From: Pyropia haitanensis
Lineage: Eukaryota > Rhodophyta > Bangiophyceae > Bangiales > Bangiaceae
DNA: 64,000 nucleotides
Reading direction: 5' to 3'
Assembly (NCBI GenBank): GCA_008729055.1
Contig: SDUX01000005.1
Coordinates: 62,001-126,000, forward strand
The notes beneath the pieces are model-generated. The model had not been told where the DNA came from. It ran no database searches and saw only the letters and a list, made by a program, of their open reading frames with translations. Position numbers and translations under genes: made by a program. Below are positions 33,032 to 44,026 of this stretch, in pieces; positions within the stretch are counted from its first letter, which is position 1, and each line of letters starts with the position of its first letter.

Positions 33032-34639
33032 CTACTCGCGGTCCCGCCGCACCACCTCCCGCCGGCGGACCATCTGCGGGTCGGCAAAGAGGATCGTCGA
33101 CAGCGGCGTCGGGTGGTCGGCCGTCGCGCCCGTCCGGCGCCAGCCGCCCAGCGCCGTCGCGGCCGACGCAAACACCTTGCGGATCCGCGCCGCGGCGTAC
33201 GAGTTGCGGCCGAGCTCGTTCTCCCGGTCGCCCGGGTCCTCCACCGAGTAGCGCAGCGTGTCCCCGTCGGCGGGCGCCCACCGGCGGGACTTGACGCGGT
33301 AGCCGGGCTCGGGGCTGTCGCCGACCGCGATCGACGCGAACGCCACGTTGAAGAGGCGCCCGTAGAGCGTGAAAAAGGTGAGGAGCGCGTCGCCCAGGTC
33401 CGCCGCGCCCGCCGGGAAGTTGAAGCGCAGCGTCTGGAGGTGGGAGACGACGAGCAGCAGCACCGAGTAGGAGCCGAGGCCGCCCGTAAACACCTCGTTG
33501 AGTCCCCGCTGGTGGAGGAACGCCTTGATGACCAGCAGCAGCGGGTGCAGCGCGGGGTACGCGTGCAGGTACCGCCGGATGACGGGCACGTTGGTCGGCC
33601 CGTTGGGCTGGTTGAACGAGATGTCGCACGCCACCCCAGACGCCGCGTCGGTGAGCTTGACCAGCGGCACCCGCGCGCGGATGACGCGCAGCGTCCGCAC
33701 CAGGCCCGGCACCCGCCGCAGCGCCGCGGCGACTGTCTCGAGCATATCCCGCCCGCCGCCGTCCTCGGGCGCGCCCAGCACGCACACGTCCACGTCGCTC
33801 GTGGGTAGGTACAACCGCGTCGCGTACGAGCCAAACAGCTGCACGCTCGCGGTCGGCCAGAGCCGCCCAATGACGCGGCGGAGGGTGGCGACGAGCGCCT
33901 CGCGCGCCGCCTCCTCCGCCGCGGTCGGCGCCATAAAGTTGGCAAACTGCAGCACCTCGTAGTGCAGCGACACGGACGGCGACCGCGCGTACGCGACCGC
34001 GTCGGCGCCGTCGCGGTCCGTGATCCACGGCGGCGCCGTCGAGTCGTCCCACGGCGCGTCGTCGTCGGCGACGGCAGCAGCCGCGTCGGCGGCGGCGGCG
34101 GCCGCCGCCGCCGCCGCCGCTGCTGCCACGCCGCCCCCGTCCGACGGGAGCTCCCCGTCTTCCCATTCGGGGTTGTCCACGTCAATGGGCGCGTCGGCAG
34201 CGACGGCGGCGTCAGCGGCGGCGGACGCGGCGGCCGCCGCGCTCGCGGCAGCCGCGGCGGCGGCCGCGCGACGCGCACGGCGGCTGCCCGCGGGGGGCGG
34301 CGGCGACGCGGTAGCCGCGTTGGCGGCCTTGGCGGCCGCCGCCGACGACGCGGCGGCCGCACCGACCGCCGCGGCGGCCGGCGGCCCCTCCGTATCCAGC
34401 GACACGAATTCGGCAAAGTTGGGCAGCGCCGCCCGACGGCGCTTGGCCGGCGGCGCCCCCGCCCCCGGCTCCACCCCCTCCCCCGCGGCGGCCCCGCCCT
34501 CGGCGGGCGTGTCACTGCCAGCGGCGGCCGCCGCCCCCGCCCTCCCCCCCTCCCGCTCAGCCATAGACTGGCGCACGGCGACGAGCGCGGCCGCCACCGC
34601 CGCGGCGGCGCGGCCCTCCGCGGCGGGCGTCTCGGTCAT
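33032..34639 (-). CDS. TRF4: Trf4/5-type non-canonical poly(A) polymerase (TENT4)
   Basis: Nuclear template-independent nucleotidyltransferase of the Trf4/TENT4 type, which in other eukaryotes tails aberrant RNAs for exosome decay within TRAMP. In this 535-aa segment residues 1-200 are Ala-rich. The catalytic core follows: GS motif in VQLFGSYATRLYLPTSDVDV (Gly270-Ser271, catalytic Asp282 and Asp284), third Asp339 in VACDISFNQPNGPTN, the central domain around LLLVIKAFLHQRGLNEVF and GLGSYS (387-392), and the PAP-associated motif DLGDALLTFFTLYGRLFN. EDPGDRENELGRNSY matches the usual Trf4 C-terminal loop. All active-site residues are intact. ATG at 34639 is the first in this frame, but the frame stays open and protein-like upstream (DGDGAYGPLRYTAAPGGDAY), so this is probably an internal Met; see the next entry. 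Confidence 0.93.
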   Translation of the reverse strand: MTETPAAEGRAAAAVAAALVAVRQSMAEREGGRAGAAAAAGSDTPAEGGAAAGEGVEPGAGAPPAKRRRAALPNFAEFVSLDTEGPPAAAAVGAAAASSAAAAKAANAATASPPPPAGSRRARRAAAAAAAASAAAAASAAADAAVAADAPIDVDNPEWEDGELPSDGGGVAAAAAAAAAAAAADAAAAVADDDAPWDDSTAPPWITDRDGADAVAYARSPSVSLHYEVLQFANFMAPTAAEEAAREALVATLRRVIGRLWPTASVQLFGSYATRLYLPTSDVDVCVLGAPEDGGGRDMLETVAAALRRVPGLVRTLRVIRARVPLVKLTDAASGVACDISFNQPNGPTNVPVIRRYLHAYPALHPLLLVIKAFLHQRGLNEVFTGGLGSYSVLLLVVSHLQTLRFNFPAGAADLGDALLTFFTLYGRLFNVAFASIAVGDSPEPGYRVKSRRWAPADGDTLRYSVEDPGDRENELGRNSYAAARIRKVFASAATALGGWRRTGATADHPTPLSTILFADPQMVRRREVVRRDRE

Positions 34640-35137
34640 GAGAGCGTCGAGGTACGCATCGCCGCCAGGCGCCGCCGTGTACCGTAGCGGCCCGTACGCG
34701 CCGTCTCCGTCCGAGTCGTCACCGCCGCCGCCGCGGGCGCCGGGCGGGGAGGAGACACCCTCTGGCCGGCGCTGCTGCCGCCGCCGCCGCAGCCGCCGCT
34801 CGGCGGCCGAGCTCCCCGACGACCCGTCGCTGCTGTCACCGCCGCCGTCACCCCCCCCCCACCCCTACCGCCGCCGCCGTCCCCCTCCGAGTCAGACGGC
34901 CGGAGGATGTCGGCAATGATGGCGTCCGCGGCGGCTGCCGACGCGGCCGTCGGGGACGCGCGGCGCGCCGGGCGTGCCGCGGTCGCCGCCGACGCGGCGG
35001 CGGCGGCGGCGGCGGTGGCGACGACCGCCCTGGCCGCCGCCCGCACCTCGGCGCGCTTGCGCTTGGCCGCCTTGCGGCCGGGCGCCTTGGCCGCCGCCGG
35101 CGCGTCGGCGGCGGCCACGGTTTCGCCGCCACCGCCG

Positions 35138-35231
<94 letters not shown>

Positions 35232-35760
35232 TACCACCGCCACCGCCGCTGCCGCTGCCGGCGGCGGCAGCCGCGGCGGGGGCGCCTCCAGCCGCAGCCG
35301 CGGGTGTGCCAGCCGGCACGGGCGCGCCCGCGTCCACATCGTACACCTCGGCCATGGCGGGCGGGGTGGCCGCGGCGGCGGCGGCAGTGGTGGTGGTGGT
35401 TGGGGGTGCTCCTCCCCCCCCCCTCCCGCCCCCCTCCTTGCCGCCTCCCCCCCCCTCCCCCGCGCTGCCGTCCACACGCGACTTTTTCAGCCGCCGCGCC
35501 GCACGTGCGCGGGCGCGGGAGCCCTTGGCCGCCGCCCCCGCCGGGGAGAGGTCCACCGGGCCTGCCGGCGGCGCCGCCGAGTGCACCGCCACCAGCCGGG
35601 GGGCGACGGCGGCGGTGGTGGTGGCGGCGGCGGCGGGGGTGGTGGCGGCGGCAGCAGGGGTGGCGGCGGCAGCGGCGGCAGCGGCGGCTGGGGCGGCGCC
35701 GCTGGGCGGTGCCGCAGAGTGGGGGGGGGGGGGAGCCCGCCGCCGCCGGCCGGTGCGCAT
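34640..35760 (-). CDS. probable N-terminal part of the Trf4 protein (frame break at C10)
   Basis: The frame of the Trf4 gene continues open upstream to a C10 run (34851-34860); beyond it the coding character passes to another frame, again as if one base were missing. From a candidate ATG at 35760 (MRTGRRRRAPPPPHSAAPPS) the extension would make a protein of about 909 aa. It contains a polyglycine block (35144-35229), a lysine/arginine-rich likely nuclear signal GRKAAKRKRAEVR, and MAEVYDVDAG at about 35357, an alternative start. Long disordered N-termini are normal for Trf4 proteins. Confidence is moderate because composition alone supports it. Confidence 0.5.
35144..35229. repeat. uninterrupted (GCC)n microsatellite
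   Basis: About 28 perfect GCC units; on the minus strand it encodes polyglycine in the Trf4 N-terminal region. Confidence 0.95.
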
Positions 35761-37039
35761 CCCAGACGGCACCTGGGGCGGGGGTGGGGCGCGGGGCGCG
35801 GGGCGAGCGGCCGGGGGTGAGGGGGTGGCAGAGAAGATGGGCCGAGGGCACGGGGGGGGGTGGAGGGGGAGGGGGTCAAGACACGCACCAGCGGGAAGGC
35901 CAGGCCCAGTGGGCGGAGCAGAGGCACAAGGTGCGGCGAACGTCGGGTTGCGGCAAGGAGAGGCGCGCGACGGCGGTGGCGCGGCTGTGGCACGAACGCA
36001 CAGTCGCCGCGGCCGCCGCGACCGCCGAACGACGGTCGTCGACGTCGATTGGAAAGCACAAGTCGCAAAACAAGACCAAAAAATGTGCGCGGAAATGGGT
36101 GATGATCCGCAGTCGGCCGCCGACACTAATTGCTGCGGCCCCGGCGACCAAAACGCTCATCCAACTCCCTCCAGAAACTCCTTTCCCAACGAAAGACGCC
36201 GGTCAGGCCCAGGGACCGGCAGGCTTGCCCGCGGCCCCCCCCCCCCCCCCCAATCATCCTCCTCGCGCGCCCCCCTGCGCGCGCGCGCGCGCGCCGCGCG
36301 CGGCGCCGGGCCGGGCGGCGCTGCCGACCACACCACGACGGGTGGCAGCGGACACGGGGGGTGGGGTGGGGGGGTCTCCCACCCGTCGTCCCGAGGGGTT
36401 GGGGGGGCGAGCGCGCGACCGACAGCGGGCGGGTGGAGCGGGCGGCCATCAGTGCGGGCGAGCCGCCGCGAGACACCCCGCCTCGTGGGGGCGAGGGGGG
36501 GGGGGGGGGGGGGGGGTGGGGGGGGCACGCAGCGCGCGCTCGTCGGCCCCCAACCCGCCGCCCCACTAGCCGGGACGGCGGCGACAGCGCCGCCGCCGGC
36601 CACGCCGCCGCCGCCGGCCACGCCGCCGCCGGTCGCGGACGGCCGCGTGGCGGCGCGGCGGCGCGCACGGCGCGGGGCGAGCGGCGGGCGGCGTGCTCGT
36701 GGCGGTGGCACGCAGCGCTCACGCCGCGTGCCCCGTCGCCGTCCCCGTTTTTTCCGCCCATGGGCGACGACGGGTCCACACTCCCGCCAACGGGCAACGC
36801 GGCCACCGCGCGCCATCAACCCGTGGGGTTTGTTTCCCTTTTGCAGCGGCGGCCGTACCGCAGCCAAAAAAGAGACACACCACCGCATAGTGTTCCAAAA
36901 TGGGGCCCCCACGCACCACCACACCAAAGTGTCCATCCCATCGCACCGCCCAGCCCAGGCAGCCCCGCACCCGCCACCGTCACCCGTCCAGCCCGCCACC
37001 CGCCCAGCCACCCACCCCACCGCCGCGCGTCCGCCCACG
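35761..37039. other. intergenic with extreme simple-sequence tracts
   Basis: Between the Trf4 and RNase H1 genes, both on the minus strand. It contains C18 (36235-36252), an alternating GC block (about 36277-36300), G22 (36495-36516) and a CGCCGGCCACGCCGC-like triplet block near 36590-36630. No gene seen; presumably Trf4 promoter and RNase H1 3' UTR. Confidence 0.6.
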
Positions 37040-38572
37040 CTACTTGCCAATGCCCGCCACGGCAAGTCGGTCGGCGCCCTCATTGCCAGCGAGGCCCGCG
37101 TGGCCCTTGACCCACTCCACCTCCACACCCCGCCCCGGCCGGCGGGCAGCCGCCAGCAGCCAGTCGAGGCGCTCCCACAGGTCCCGGTTCTTGACCTCCT
37201 TCCCCGCCGAGGTCTTCCAGCCCTTGGTCTTCCACCCCGCCACCCAGCTGTTGAGGCCTTTGCACGTGTAGGATGAGTCAGTCTTGATGACCACGGGGCG
37301 CAGCACGGGGGGGGGCGCGACGGGCACGCCCTGCCAGACCACGTGGCTCGCTGCAGACGCGGGGCCACCGCTAACAGCGCCACCATACAGGCCGTGGCCA
37401 CCGCCGCTAGGATAGCCCAGCACGCCGCCGTGGACGCCGCCGCCGCCCGCGTAGTCGCCATGGTCCCCGCCGCCTCCATAGCCACTGTGGCCAACACCGC
37501 TGCCAGCCGGACCGCCGCCGCCGCCGCCATCAACGACGCCCACATCCGCGCCGCCCTGCAGGACCACCTCCAACGCACGGATCACGCCCATCATCTCGGC
37601 CCGCTGGTTGGTCTGTATTGACCCCGGGAGCCCCTCAGACACGTTCCGCCCGTCGCCCTCGCCAAACCACACGCCTACCCCCGCGACAGCGCCCTCAAAC
37701 CCGTTGTTGGAGCACGCCCCGTCCGTAAAGATAACCACCTTTCCTCGGTCCGCTTCCACGCCCCGCGCTGCCGCTGCCGCCGCGGCTGCCACATCCGCCT
37801 CGCTCATCGACTCCATCTGCCGCGGCTGGCCGGTCGCGGCGGTGGACGACTGCGCCGCCGTGGACGACGAGGAGGCGTGGAACCGCCGCACCCCGCGGGC
37901 GGCCGTAGCGGAAACGCTGGCCGCACGGCCGCCGGCGGCGGCACCACCCAGACCGGGGAGCCCGCTCCGCAGCGCCGGGTCCATTCCCGGCACCAGTGCC
38001 GGGGTGGCCGACGCCGTGGCGGCGCCCCCCCCCCCCCCTCCCCCGCGCCCCAACGGCCCGCCCGACGCGGCAAATGTCTGCGCCTCGGCCAGAGTGCGGA
38101 AGGACTTGAAGCGGGCGCCTGGAACACCCTGCACCTGCCGCTGGCACTCGGCCCAGGTGCGGTACACGGCGGGGCCGCCACGCCCGTGGGCGACCGCGTA
38201 AAACTTGGTCTTGGCGCGCTTCACCACCCCCCCCGAAACGCCCAACAGGCCGCGAGACGCCGCCGCGGCCGGCCCGGCGCTACGTGGGCCACGGCTGCTC
38301 GTAGAGGCGGGCAGCGGCGGCGTCGGCGGCCCCGCCCGCGCCCCCGGGTCCACCGGCAGGCCATAGTAGCCGCCGCCAACGCCGTGACCGTGGCTGTGGC
38401 CGTGGCCGTGGCCCCGGACGGGCCGCGCGCCGGGCGTCATGGTCGGCCGCGCCGCCGCCACGCGGAGGGGAGGGCGACGAGGCCAGAGGTGGCGCAACAC
38501 CCCGGTCGACGCCGTCGATAGGAAGGCCAAGAACGTTGGAGGGGAATGGCCAACGAGCCGAGTTGGGAACAT
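37040..38572 (-). CDS. RNH1: ribonuclease H1 with viroplasmin-like domain
   Basis: Cleaves RNA in RNA-DNA hybrids. The 510-aa protein begins MFPTRLVGHSPPTFLAFLST, rich in Arg/Ser/Thr with no acids, a plausible mitochondrial or plastid targeting peptide; an internal ATG at residue 45 would give a nuclear form, as in animal RNase H1. Residues 123-170 (KFYAVAHGRGGPAVYRTW, then FKSFRTLAEAQTF) form the hybrid-binding (caulimovirus viroplasmin-like) domain. A Gly/Ala/Ser linker follows. The RNase H fold carries Asp284 (FTDGACSNNG), Glu326 (RAEMMGVIRALE), Asp432 (IKTDSSYTCKGLNSW), His491 (VKGHAGLAGNEGADRLA) and Asp501, so the catalytic set is complete. Oddly, 105 residues separate Glu326 and Asp432, against about 22 in bacterial RNase HI; the extra is a Gly/His/Tyr-rich loop. 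No frame break. Confidence 0.93.
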   Translation of the reverse strand: MFPTRLVGHSPPTFLAFLSTASTGVLRHLWPRRPPLRVAAARPTMTPGARPVRGHGHGHSHGHGVGGGYYGLPVDPGARAGPPTPPLPASTSSRGPRSAGPAAAASRGLLGVSGGVVKRAKTKFYAVAHGRGGPAVYRTWAECQRQVQGVPGARFKSFRTLAEAQTFAASGGPLGRGGGGGGGAATASATPALVPGMDPALRSGLPGLGGAAAGGRAASVSATAARGVRRFHASSSSTAAQSSTAATGQPRQMESMSEADVAAAAAAAARGVEADRGKVVIFTDGACSNNGFEGAVAGVGVWFGEGDGRNVSEGLPGSIQTNQRAEMMGVIRALEVVLQGGADVGVVDGGGGGGPAGSGVGHSGYGGGGDHGDYAGGGGVHGGVLGYPSGGGHGLYGGAVSGGPASAASHVVWQGVPVAPPPVLRPVVIKTDSSYTCKGLNSWVAGWKTKGWKTSAGKEVKNRDLWERLDWLLAAARRPGRGVEVEWVKGHAGLAGNEGADRLAVAGIGK

Positions 38573-40956
38573 GGAGGTCCCACCGCCGGGTCAACGACCG
38601 TGAGCGGGGGGGGGGGGGGGTGATGGGAAGACGGACGCCCTCCAACCGGGCAAGGTACGAACAAAAAAAAAAAAAAATAGGGGCGCGGGGGAGGGAGGAA
38701 CAGGAAAACGACACACCACGTTCCACGGGATGGGGAGGGGGCGGTGGGGGAAGGAAGACCGGCGGCACGGGGCCGACGCGCCCGTGCCGCCCAGCTACGG
38801 CCGCCCCACCGTCGCGGGGAGGAACACGTTGCCGCCCTCGTGCCCGCCCGCACCCAGCAGTACAATGGCAGGTAGTGCCGCCACAAAACCCCCACGCCGT
38901 CAGCGTTCCAGGCCGCGGCGCGGGTCCGGCGCCACCCCGTCGGCGCCGCACCGTCGGCGGCGGGCACCGCGGCGCGCGCCGCGTCGCGTGCACTTGGCCG
39001 TGCGCGGGTGTGGTGTGTGGTGAGCGGGGTGTCGCTCGCGGAGCCAGCACCGCACTGGTCCCCGAGCGGCGTCAAAGTGAGGGGGGGCCGGGGACAGCCG
39101 CGCGGGGCCGCCCAAAGTCCCACTCGGGCCAGAACAAGTCCAAACCACTTGCGCCAGGCTGCAAGCCACGAGCTTGCTCGGGGAGGCGCATCAAACCGTA
39201 TCCAAAATTCACCCTCCAGAGGTGGGAACTCGAGTGAATGACAGTGGCCGTCTGTGCAGACTGCGGCCCAGAAGAAGCGTCTTTGACTTGTTGTCTCGTC
39301 CGTTGAGACTCTTGACCCATCCAGTTGGGGTCTTCACCAGACACCATTTTTTTTGGACAACACCGTGGTGGAGGGCCCTTCCAAGCCACGCTGCCAAACG
39401 CCGCGCAGACTGGCGGCGACCGTCGGCGGCACCGGCATCGCCGCCTTCTTGCCCGCGCGTCGTCTGGCACGCCGCGGCAGCCGACACATGCTACCATGGG
39501 GGCTCAGATGGAGAGTGCATCCAGCCTGCAGGCACCCTTCCATTCTTTGGTGGGAGACATCCCGTCCACATCCATTCTGTTGTAGGTGCAAAAGAAAGAG
39601 CATGGAATGTCGATTGTCACATGAGGGGTATCGTTTTCTCGCGAGTACAGCCGTACGAGCTCGAGTCCCGTCCTGTCGCTGTCCACCTGCCCGCCGCGGC
39701 CTGGGAACTGATCGGACCTGTGTCGAATGTCAGATTTGTCCTGTCCGCCCATAGGAGGGGCTTCCAGCTGCCCCACACCACGCCCCGCTTGAACTGTCGA
39801 GGACTGAGGCTGTTCTGTCGCTCGCCCTCGCCCCCACGCCCCTGTTTGTTCTCCTTTCCCCTCTGCTGTCCCTCCTCCCTGCCGATTCCCGGGTGTCTCC
39901 TTTATTTGGAACATTTCCCCTCCGCTGGCGAACCCCAGGTACGAGCACCCACCCCGCCTGCGGCGCGGCTCCCACCCGCCACAGCAGCTCGGCAGTAGGG
40001 TGTCTCGCGCGAAGAGGAGGAGCACCTCGTCGGTGGCGCAGGAGGCGCTCACGTCACCGCACCCGTCCTCCCCCCCCAGACCCCATTCACCGATTCGCGC
40101 CGCCGACGCGCACAGTCACAGCGACGACCGCTCCGTAGGTCGCCGCATCAGCCGCCGTACGGCGGGCACCGCCGCCCGCGCCGCGTCCGCCGTAGCCGCC
40201 ACGGTGAGGCCGTCGATCCGCGCGGGCGAGCCGGCGCGCGGGCCGCACTCAACCCCCCCTCACCGCACCGCCTCGAGCAGCGCCTAGGCGCCGTGGTCGA
40301 GAGTGGCGGCGCCCGGCGGTAACGCCGCACAAAACTCCTGCCCGTGGGGTTGGGGACGAGGCGGCGGCCGCGGAGGGTATCGGCTGAGATCAGGCCGTCA
40401 GGGAGGGGGGGGGAGCACCGCGCCGACCATGCCAGTACTTAGGGTAGGGGACGGGGGGACAGCGGGCGGAGGGCGGGCAATGTGCCGCCGACAGGCGCCC
40501 AGACGGAGCGGGGGGAGGCGGACGAGCGGGATGGATCCGCGCGCGGCGCGCACAGGGGAGCACGCGGCGCCCTCACGGGCATACCCACACGCCGCGTCAT
40601 GGTCATGGGTGAACGAGGCCATCGCGGGTGGCGACTGCAGCCGCTGCTGGAGGTGCCCCTCCCCCATTCCCCACCACCCCCACCCCCGCGGCCACAGTAG
40701 TGCAGGCCGCACGTCCACCTTGTCGGGCGGGACAAGCTGGACAGCAGAACGTCCCTGGTCGGTCGTGTTTGTTTTCTATTGTCTTTCTATCGCTGCGTCT
40801 GACCCCCGCATCCCCCACGAAGAGCCAAACCGACACTGCCGCGCACGCAATGAGCAATCGGGGCGCGCGGCCGCCCCCCCCCCCCTCACCCCTTCCCCCC
40901 TCTACCGCCGCCCATACCAGTCCCACCCGCCCTGCCTCCCGCGCCACCCGCGCTCA
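38573..40956. other. intergenic, no gene recognised
   Basis: Contains an A14 run at 38663-38676 near the RNase H1 start, an ordinary-composition island at about 39170-39990 with a 274-codon frame that resembles nothing I know, and C-rich sequence to 40956. Some of it must be the RNase H1 promoter and the 3' UTR of the next gene. Confidence 0.45.
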
Positions 40957-42873
40957 CTACTGGGGCACAAACGGGAACGGCCCATAAGTGCGGCGGCCGG
41001 CAGCCTCTGGGTCCTCCTCGAGAGAGCTGAGCAGCTCTGCCCACGACGACACGCCCGACGCGGTCGCCTCCTCCCCCGGCGGCGCCGACGCCAGCTCAAA
41101 CGTCACCCCCCCCGGCGGGGGCGCGGACCGACGACGGCTGGCCGCCGACGCCGACGTCGCGGCCACCCCCCCCAGGGCGTCGACAATCAGCGCCGCCACG
41201 TCGTCGCGGCTGACCTTGCCCGTCAGGCGGTCGCCCTGGCCAACGACCAGCGAGCGGTAGCCCCGCGGGGGCTCCTCGGTCAGCGCGCACGGCCGGATGA
41301 TGACGGTGGGGCAGCCGCACGCGCGGAGGGCGTCCTCGCCGGCCAGCTTCCACTCCATGATCCGCCCCAGCTGGTCGTTCATCCGCACCGCGGGCGGCTG
41401 GGCGTCGAGGTCGGGGAACTCGTCCCGCCGCAGCAGCCGCGTGCTGCCGCCAGTGCCAACGTGCACGATGGGGGGTGGCGGGGGGACCCGGTACGCGGCG
41501 ATGCGCGCCACGTCGAGCGTAAAGGTGCCGGGCGTAAACGCCGGGTTGAGCCCCCCGTCGTACTCAAACTTGGACAGCATCAGCTGCACCGCCGTCACGT
41601 TACGGGGGTTGACCGGCTCCCCGTCCCGCACTGTCTTGGCCCGAAAGACCGTACGGAAGGCATCAAACGGGATGCGCACGTCCGTCCACTCGCCGGCGAC
41701 CGTGTCAAACGAGTAGCAGTGGGAAATGCCATCCCACTTGCCGTCGCACCGCAGGATAAACTTGTAGCGGTTGCCGTCGCCACGCACCCGCAGCGCAATG
41801 CCGTCATACCCGCCCACGTTGGCGGGCGTCGCAAAGCCCACCGTCCGCGCCGACGCAAAGCCCCCCGAGTTGGCCACCCGCACCGTGCCGGTGAAGGTCA
41901 GCGCGTCGTCGGCGGCGCCGGCGGACCCGCCGCCCCCGCCCGCGCCCGCGCCCGCGACGGTCGCGACGCGCATCGTGCTCTCGCTGACGCCACCCATGAC
42001 CACATCGTCAAGGGCGCCCCACACGCCGGCGGCGGCATCCCCCCCACGGGCAAAAGGTCGAGGAGCTCCTCGTCCCGCGGGGGCGCCCACGCGTCAATCC
42101 CGTCGGCGAGCGCCTTGACGCCGTCGTACTCGACGGTCTGCGGGGTGGACTCGACAATGACGGGCGGGTAAAACACCACCCCCTGATAGTACTTGTCGCG
42201 CCCCGGGGTGTCGCCCGAGGCGGGCCCGACCTTGGTGCCCGTCGCCGACACGACGCCGCCGAGGCGGGCGAAGAACTCGGGCCGCAGGTTCCACAGGTCC
42301 GACACGACCACCTCCAGCCGCCCCGCCGCGACCGCCGCGTCCACGTCCACGCCGACCGCCGCCCACGCGGCGGCAGCCGCGTCCGCGTCGCGCACCAGCG
42401 CGCGGACGACGAGGTCGGGGCGGGCGCTGAGCAGCCGCGCGACGACGCGCTTGCCCACCCCCCCCGCCGCGCCCGTCACCAGGATGACATTGGCGGCGGC
42501 TGCCGCCGCCGACGCCGCCGACGCGGTCGTGGCCGCCGCGTCGGTGGCCGCCGCCGCCCGGCGGGCGGCAAGGTCCGCGCCGGGGTCTGGCCGCCCCGCC
42601 GTTGACGGCAGCAGCGCGCCGAGCGGGGAGTAAAAGGCGGCGGTGCGGAGGAAGCGGCCGAGCGGCCACGGCTGCCGCGCTGGCGGCGACGCGCCGTCCG
42701 CGTCGGCGGCGGGCGGGGTGGCCATGCGCGCCGCCCGCCGCGACGCCGCGACTGCCGGTGCGGAGGCGGGGGGGGGGGGGGGGGGGCGCGCCGCGACCGG
42801 CGGGGGTGGGGAGGCGCTGACCTCCGCCGGCGGGCCGCGTCAGCGGCAGCGCGGGCGTCGGGAGGAAGGCCAT
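40957..42873 (-). CDS. CIA30-domain atypical SDR, HCF173-like plastid protein (two frame breaks)
   Basis: About 639 aa after allowing for one missing base in C7 (42039-42045) and a length error in G19 (42768-42786). The start at 42873 gives MAFLPTPALPLTRPAGGGQR and, after the G19 run, SAPAVAASRRAARMATPP, a typical plastid transit peptide. Next is an NAD(P)-binding Rossmann segment (VILVTGAAGGVGKRVVARLL) and TGTKVGPASGDTPGRDKYY, typical of HCF173 and its relatives. The CIA30 domain is inserted within the Rossmann fold: VWGALDDVVMGGVSES, GGFASARTVGF, GNRYKFILRCDGKWDGI, LMLSKFEYDGGLNPAF. The fold then resumes with VIIRPCALTEEPPRGY and GQGDRLTGKVSRDDVA. Arabidopsis HCF173 promotes psbA translation and PSII assembly; this may be that protein or its sister (At4g18810 type), which I cannot separate by eye. 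Confidence 0.85.
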
Positions 42874-44026
42874 GGCACACGACCGCCCGCTCAACGGTTG
42901 TGGGCGGGATGGCTGGGGGGGGGGCGGCTCGGCGGCGCCGGAAAACAGGAAAAAGGTTGACAGGGGGGGTGCGGTCGCCGACCGAAACCGTCGCCGTACA
43001 CCAAGTGGACCAAGACGTGACGGCGGTGGCCGGTGGGGGGGGGAGAGGCCGAGCCTATACCACGCAACCGTAGGACACGGCTGGGCTGGAGGATGTGGAA
43101 CGGTTCGCCGGGCGCCCCCTCCAGAGCGATGCAACGCCCACCCCGCGGTGGAAGGCGGCGGGGAGTGCGAGGTATATGCCGGTGGCGCTGCTGCCACCGC
43201 GCCCGAATTCCGCGCTTGTGGTCACCGCGGTCACGCGGGCCCAATCGGGCGCGGCCGCGGCTCGTAGGATCCGGTGGCGGGCTGCGCCACCGCCAGCGCC
43301 GGCCCACCCCCCCTGCCAGCCCACCCGCATCCCGCGCCGCCGCAGCGGGTGTCCGCCGTCAAACGGGCTGCCGCCGCCCATGGCCGCCTTTCGCCCGCCC
43401 CCCTCCCTCCCTGGGCGTGCGCGCTGCCGCGGCCGTTGCCCGGCGGGCGCGCGCGCCGCGGGGCGCCGGTACGGCCCGCTGGGACCGCCGCCAGCGCGAC
43501 CGCCGCGACCGCCGCGACCGCCGCGACCGCCGCTGCCGACGGCGGGTCCATGACGGCGGCGGCGGCGGCTGCCGGCGCCCCCCCGACCTCGCACCCGTCG
43601 GTCAGTGCCCGCCGTGGCGGCGCCGGTGGCGGCGGCGACCGCCGCCACTGCCGCCACTACTGGTCCGCCACGGCCGCGGTGGCTGCCGCCGTGGAGGGGG
43701 TGTCGCTGCCGACGATGGCGGCCGAGAACTGGCGGCCACCGGTTGGGACTTTCCGGACTGGGGCGCGAACGCCACTGAGTGACCGCGTGAAAGGAAGCAG
43801 ACCGACCAAAAGGGACAAAAGGGCGGCGCCCGTTGCTTCCACCCCACCCGGCATCCACCAACAACCACAACACACAAAAAGAAAAAAAAGTAAAGGCCAG
43901 TGACCGCGGCACAGACAGCAACGGCCACCAGAGACCGCCCCGCTGGTGGCCCGCAGGGCCCCCACGCCCGCCATCCCCGCGCACGGGGTCTAGGGCGGGC
44001 GTGCCCCGCCGCCCACGGGGGCGGCC
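42874..44026. other. intergenic, no gene established
   Basis: Holds the upstream region of the HCF173-like gene and the 3' flank of the ABCC gene, including an A-rich stretch at about 43860-43895 that on the minus strand is the T-rich tail expected after the ABCC stop. Frames at 43033-43903 are Arg/Pro-rich and overlap on both strands. Confidence 0.5.

Noticed and set aside
39174..39998. 274-codon frame in an ordinary-composition island
   Set aside because: No recognisable motif, no TM or signal segment, and comparable frames overlap on the other strand.
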